Position numbers and translations under genes: made by a program. Below are positions 5,421 to 5,976 of a stretch of DNA of 5,976 bases, one piece after another (within the stretch, counting starts at the first letter, position 1; every line of letters starts with the position of its first letter). The DNA comes from Anaerolineae bacterium (lineage in GTDB: Bacteria; Chloroflexota; Anaerolineae; JADYZS01): assembly GCA_020853075.1 (NCBI GenBank), contig JADYZS010000290.1:1-5976 (forward strand). The letters run 5' to 3'. The notes beneath the pieces were generated by a model. That model was given only the letters and a program-made list of their open reading frames with translations. It made no database searches and was not told the DNA's origin.

Positions 5421-5976
5421 ATGAGAATTCTGTCACTACGGGGTGCTTCCAGCAGCCAAAAGGCCAAGGTCAGAGGGGGTATGAGGTGGGCGCGGATCGG
5501 AGAGGCCGCCACCGGATACCTGTTCGTTGGCCCGGCAGTTCTAGTTTTTCTTGTGTACTACGGATACGCGGTTGTACGTTCGTTGTATATGAGCCTCACG
5601 AACTACAAGATGCTTGAGGACAGTTACGTATTCGTTGGTCTTAAGAATTATAGCACGGCACTGAACGATCATTGGGTCACGGAGGGCTTCGGTAAGGGCG
5701 CCTACTTCATGGTCTTTTTCTACATTGGGTCGTTCTTTGCGCCGTTGCTCGTTGCGCTTGTCGCTTCGCGCGTAACGAATCCCCGCCTGAACGCTCTCTA
5801 TCGCGCTCTCCTCTTCTTGCCCGCTATCGTGCCATCTCCGCTTGTGTATCGCCTTTGGCGCTGGCTTTATATGCCTTCCTTCGGCCTCATCAACTACATA
5901 CTGGTGGACAAACTCCACCTTCTGAACGAGAGGCCCTTGTGGCTAGCCAGCCCCACCTTAGCGATGCCGAGCCTCA
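5421..5976 (+). CDS. Sugar ABC transporter permease, MalF/UgpA type (3' end outside window)
   Basis: The first 185 codons of an inner-membrane permease, roughly 60 percent of the usual length. After a basic, Ser-rich N-terminus comes TM1 (about 31-55, YLFVGPAVLVFLVYYGYAVV), then SLTNY and the family-typical FVGLKNY (71-77). TM2 is about 94-117. TM3 with LLFLPAIVPSPLVYRLWRW is about 130-149. MPSFGLINYIL (151-161) and the start of the next helix (LWLASPTLAMPSL) follow. This order matches MalF-type subunits of carbohydrate importers. The EAA loop that docks the ATPase would lie beyond the edge. GGAGG at 5406-5410 is 10 nt before ATG 5421; ATG 5481 would remove 20 residues ahead of TM1 and is a possible alternative. 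It would pair with a second, MalG-type permease expected next. Confidence 0.9.
   Translation, partial: MRILSLRGASSSQKAKVRGGMRWARIGEAATGYLFVGPAVLVFLVYYGYAVVRSLYMSLTNYKMLEDSYVFVGLKNYSTALNDHWVTEGFGKGAYFMVFFYIGSFFAPLLVALVASRVTNPRLNALYRALLFLPAIVPSPLVYRLWRWLYMPSFGLINYILVDKLHLLNERPLWLASPTLAMPSL

Noticed and set aside
5541..5918. Minus-strand open frame of 125 codons opposite the permease
   Set aside because: The plus strand reads as a typical MalF-type permease throughout, whereas the minus-strand product is a charged sequence with no recognisable motif.
1..5976. CRISPR array, insertion sequence or phage elements
   Set aside because: No regularly spaced direct repeats, transposase-like protein or terminal inverted repeats were seen; the genes read as ordinary chromosomal signalling and transport genes.

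Overview
The window most resembles a piece of a Chloroflexota genome, probably Anaerolineae or a relative. This rests on protein style, not a database match. Three features suggest it: the lipoprotein linker built from V-V-K-E-T / V-E-K-V-V repeats behind a twin-arginine lipobox, the atypical last receiver domain of the kinase (arginine-proline in place of lysine-proline), and the 'ALNHLYEPDILRASPLVRLL' type N-terminus of the second regulator. The phylum call is inference.

Layout. The left part (1-3473) is a signalling pair in convergent orientation. A six-helix membrane hybrid histidine kinase with two receiver domains (+, 23-2263) meets a cytoplasmic regulator (-, 2199-3473) that combines a helix-turn-helix, a decayed kinase-type ATPase domain and an intact receiver. 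The two genes overlap tail to tail by 65 bp. The middle (3474-3926) is a divergent, non-coding control region of about 450 bp. It holds a candidate promoter for the regulator, a candidate promoter for the transport genes, a 16-bp perfect dyad, and a transport-gene leader with two hairpins flanking a five-codon mini-ORF that has a near-perfect Shine-Dalgarno. The right part (3927-5976) is the start of a carbohydrate-type ABC importer operon: a Tat-type solute-binding lipoprotein, a 126-bp spacer with a strong nested inverted repeat, and a MalF-type permease cut by the window edge.

How it may work together. The regulator and the importer are divergently transcribed from one control region, so the regulator, perhaps fed by the kinase, may control the importer. 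That is a position-based hypothesis. The substrate cannot be read from the sequence. The second permease and any ATPase would lie beyond the right edge.

Nothing here is clearly a wholly new system. The points most worth a second look are the mini-ORF leader, the decayed-ATPase regulator, the complementary defects in the kinase's two receiver domains, the tail-to-tail overlap, and the hairpin between the binding protein and the permease.
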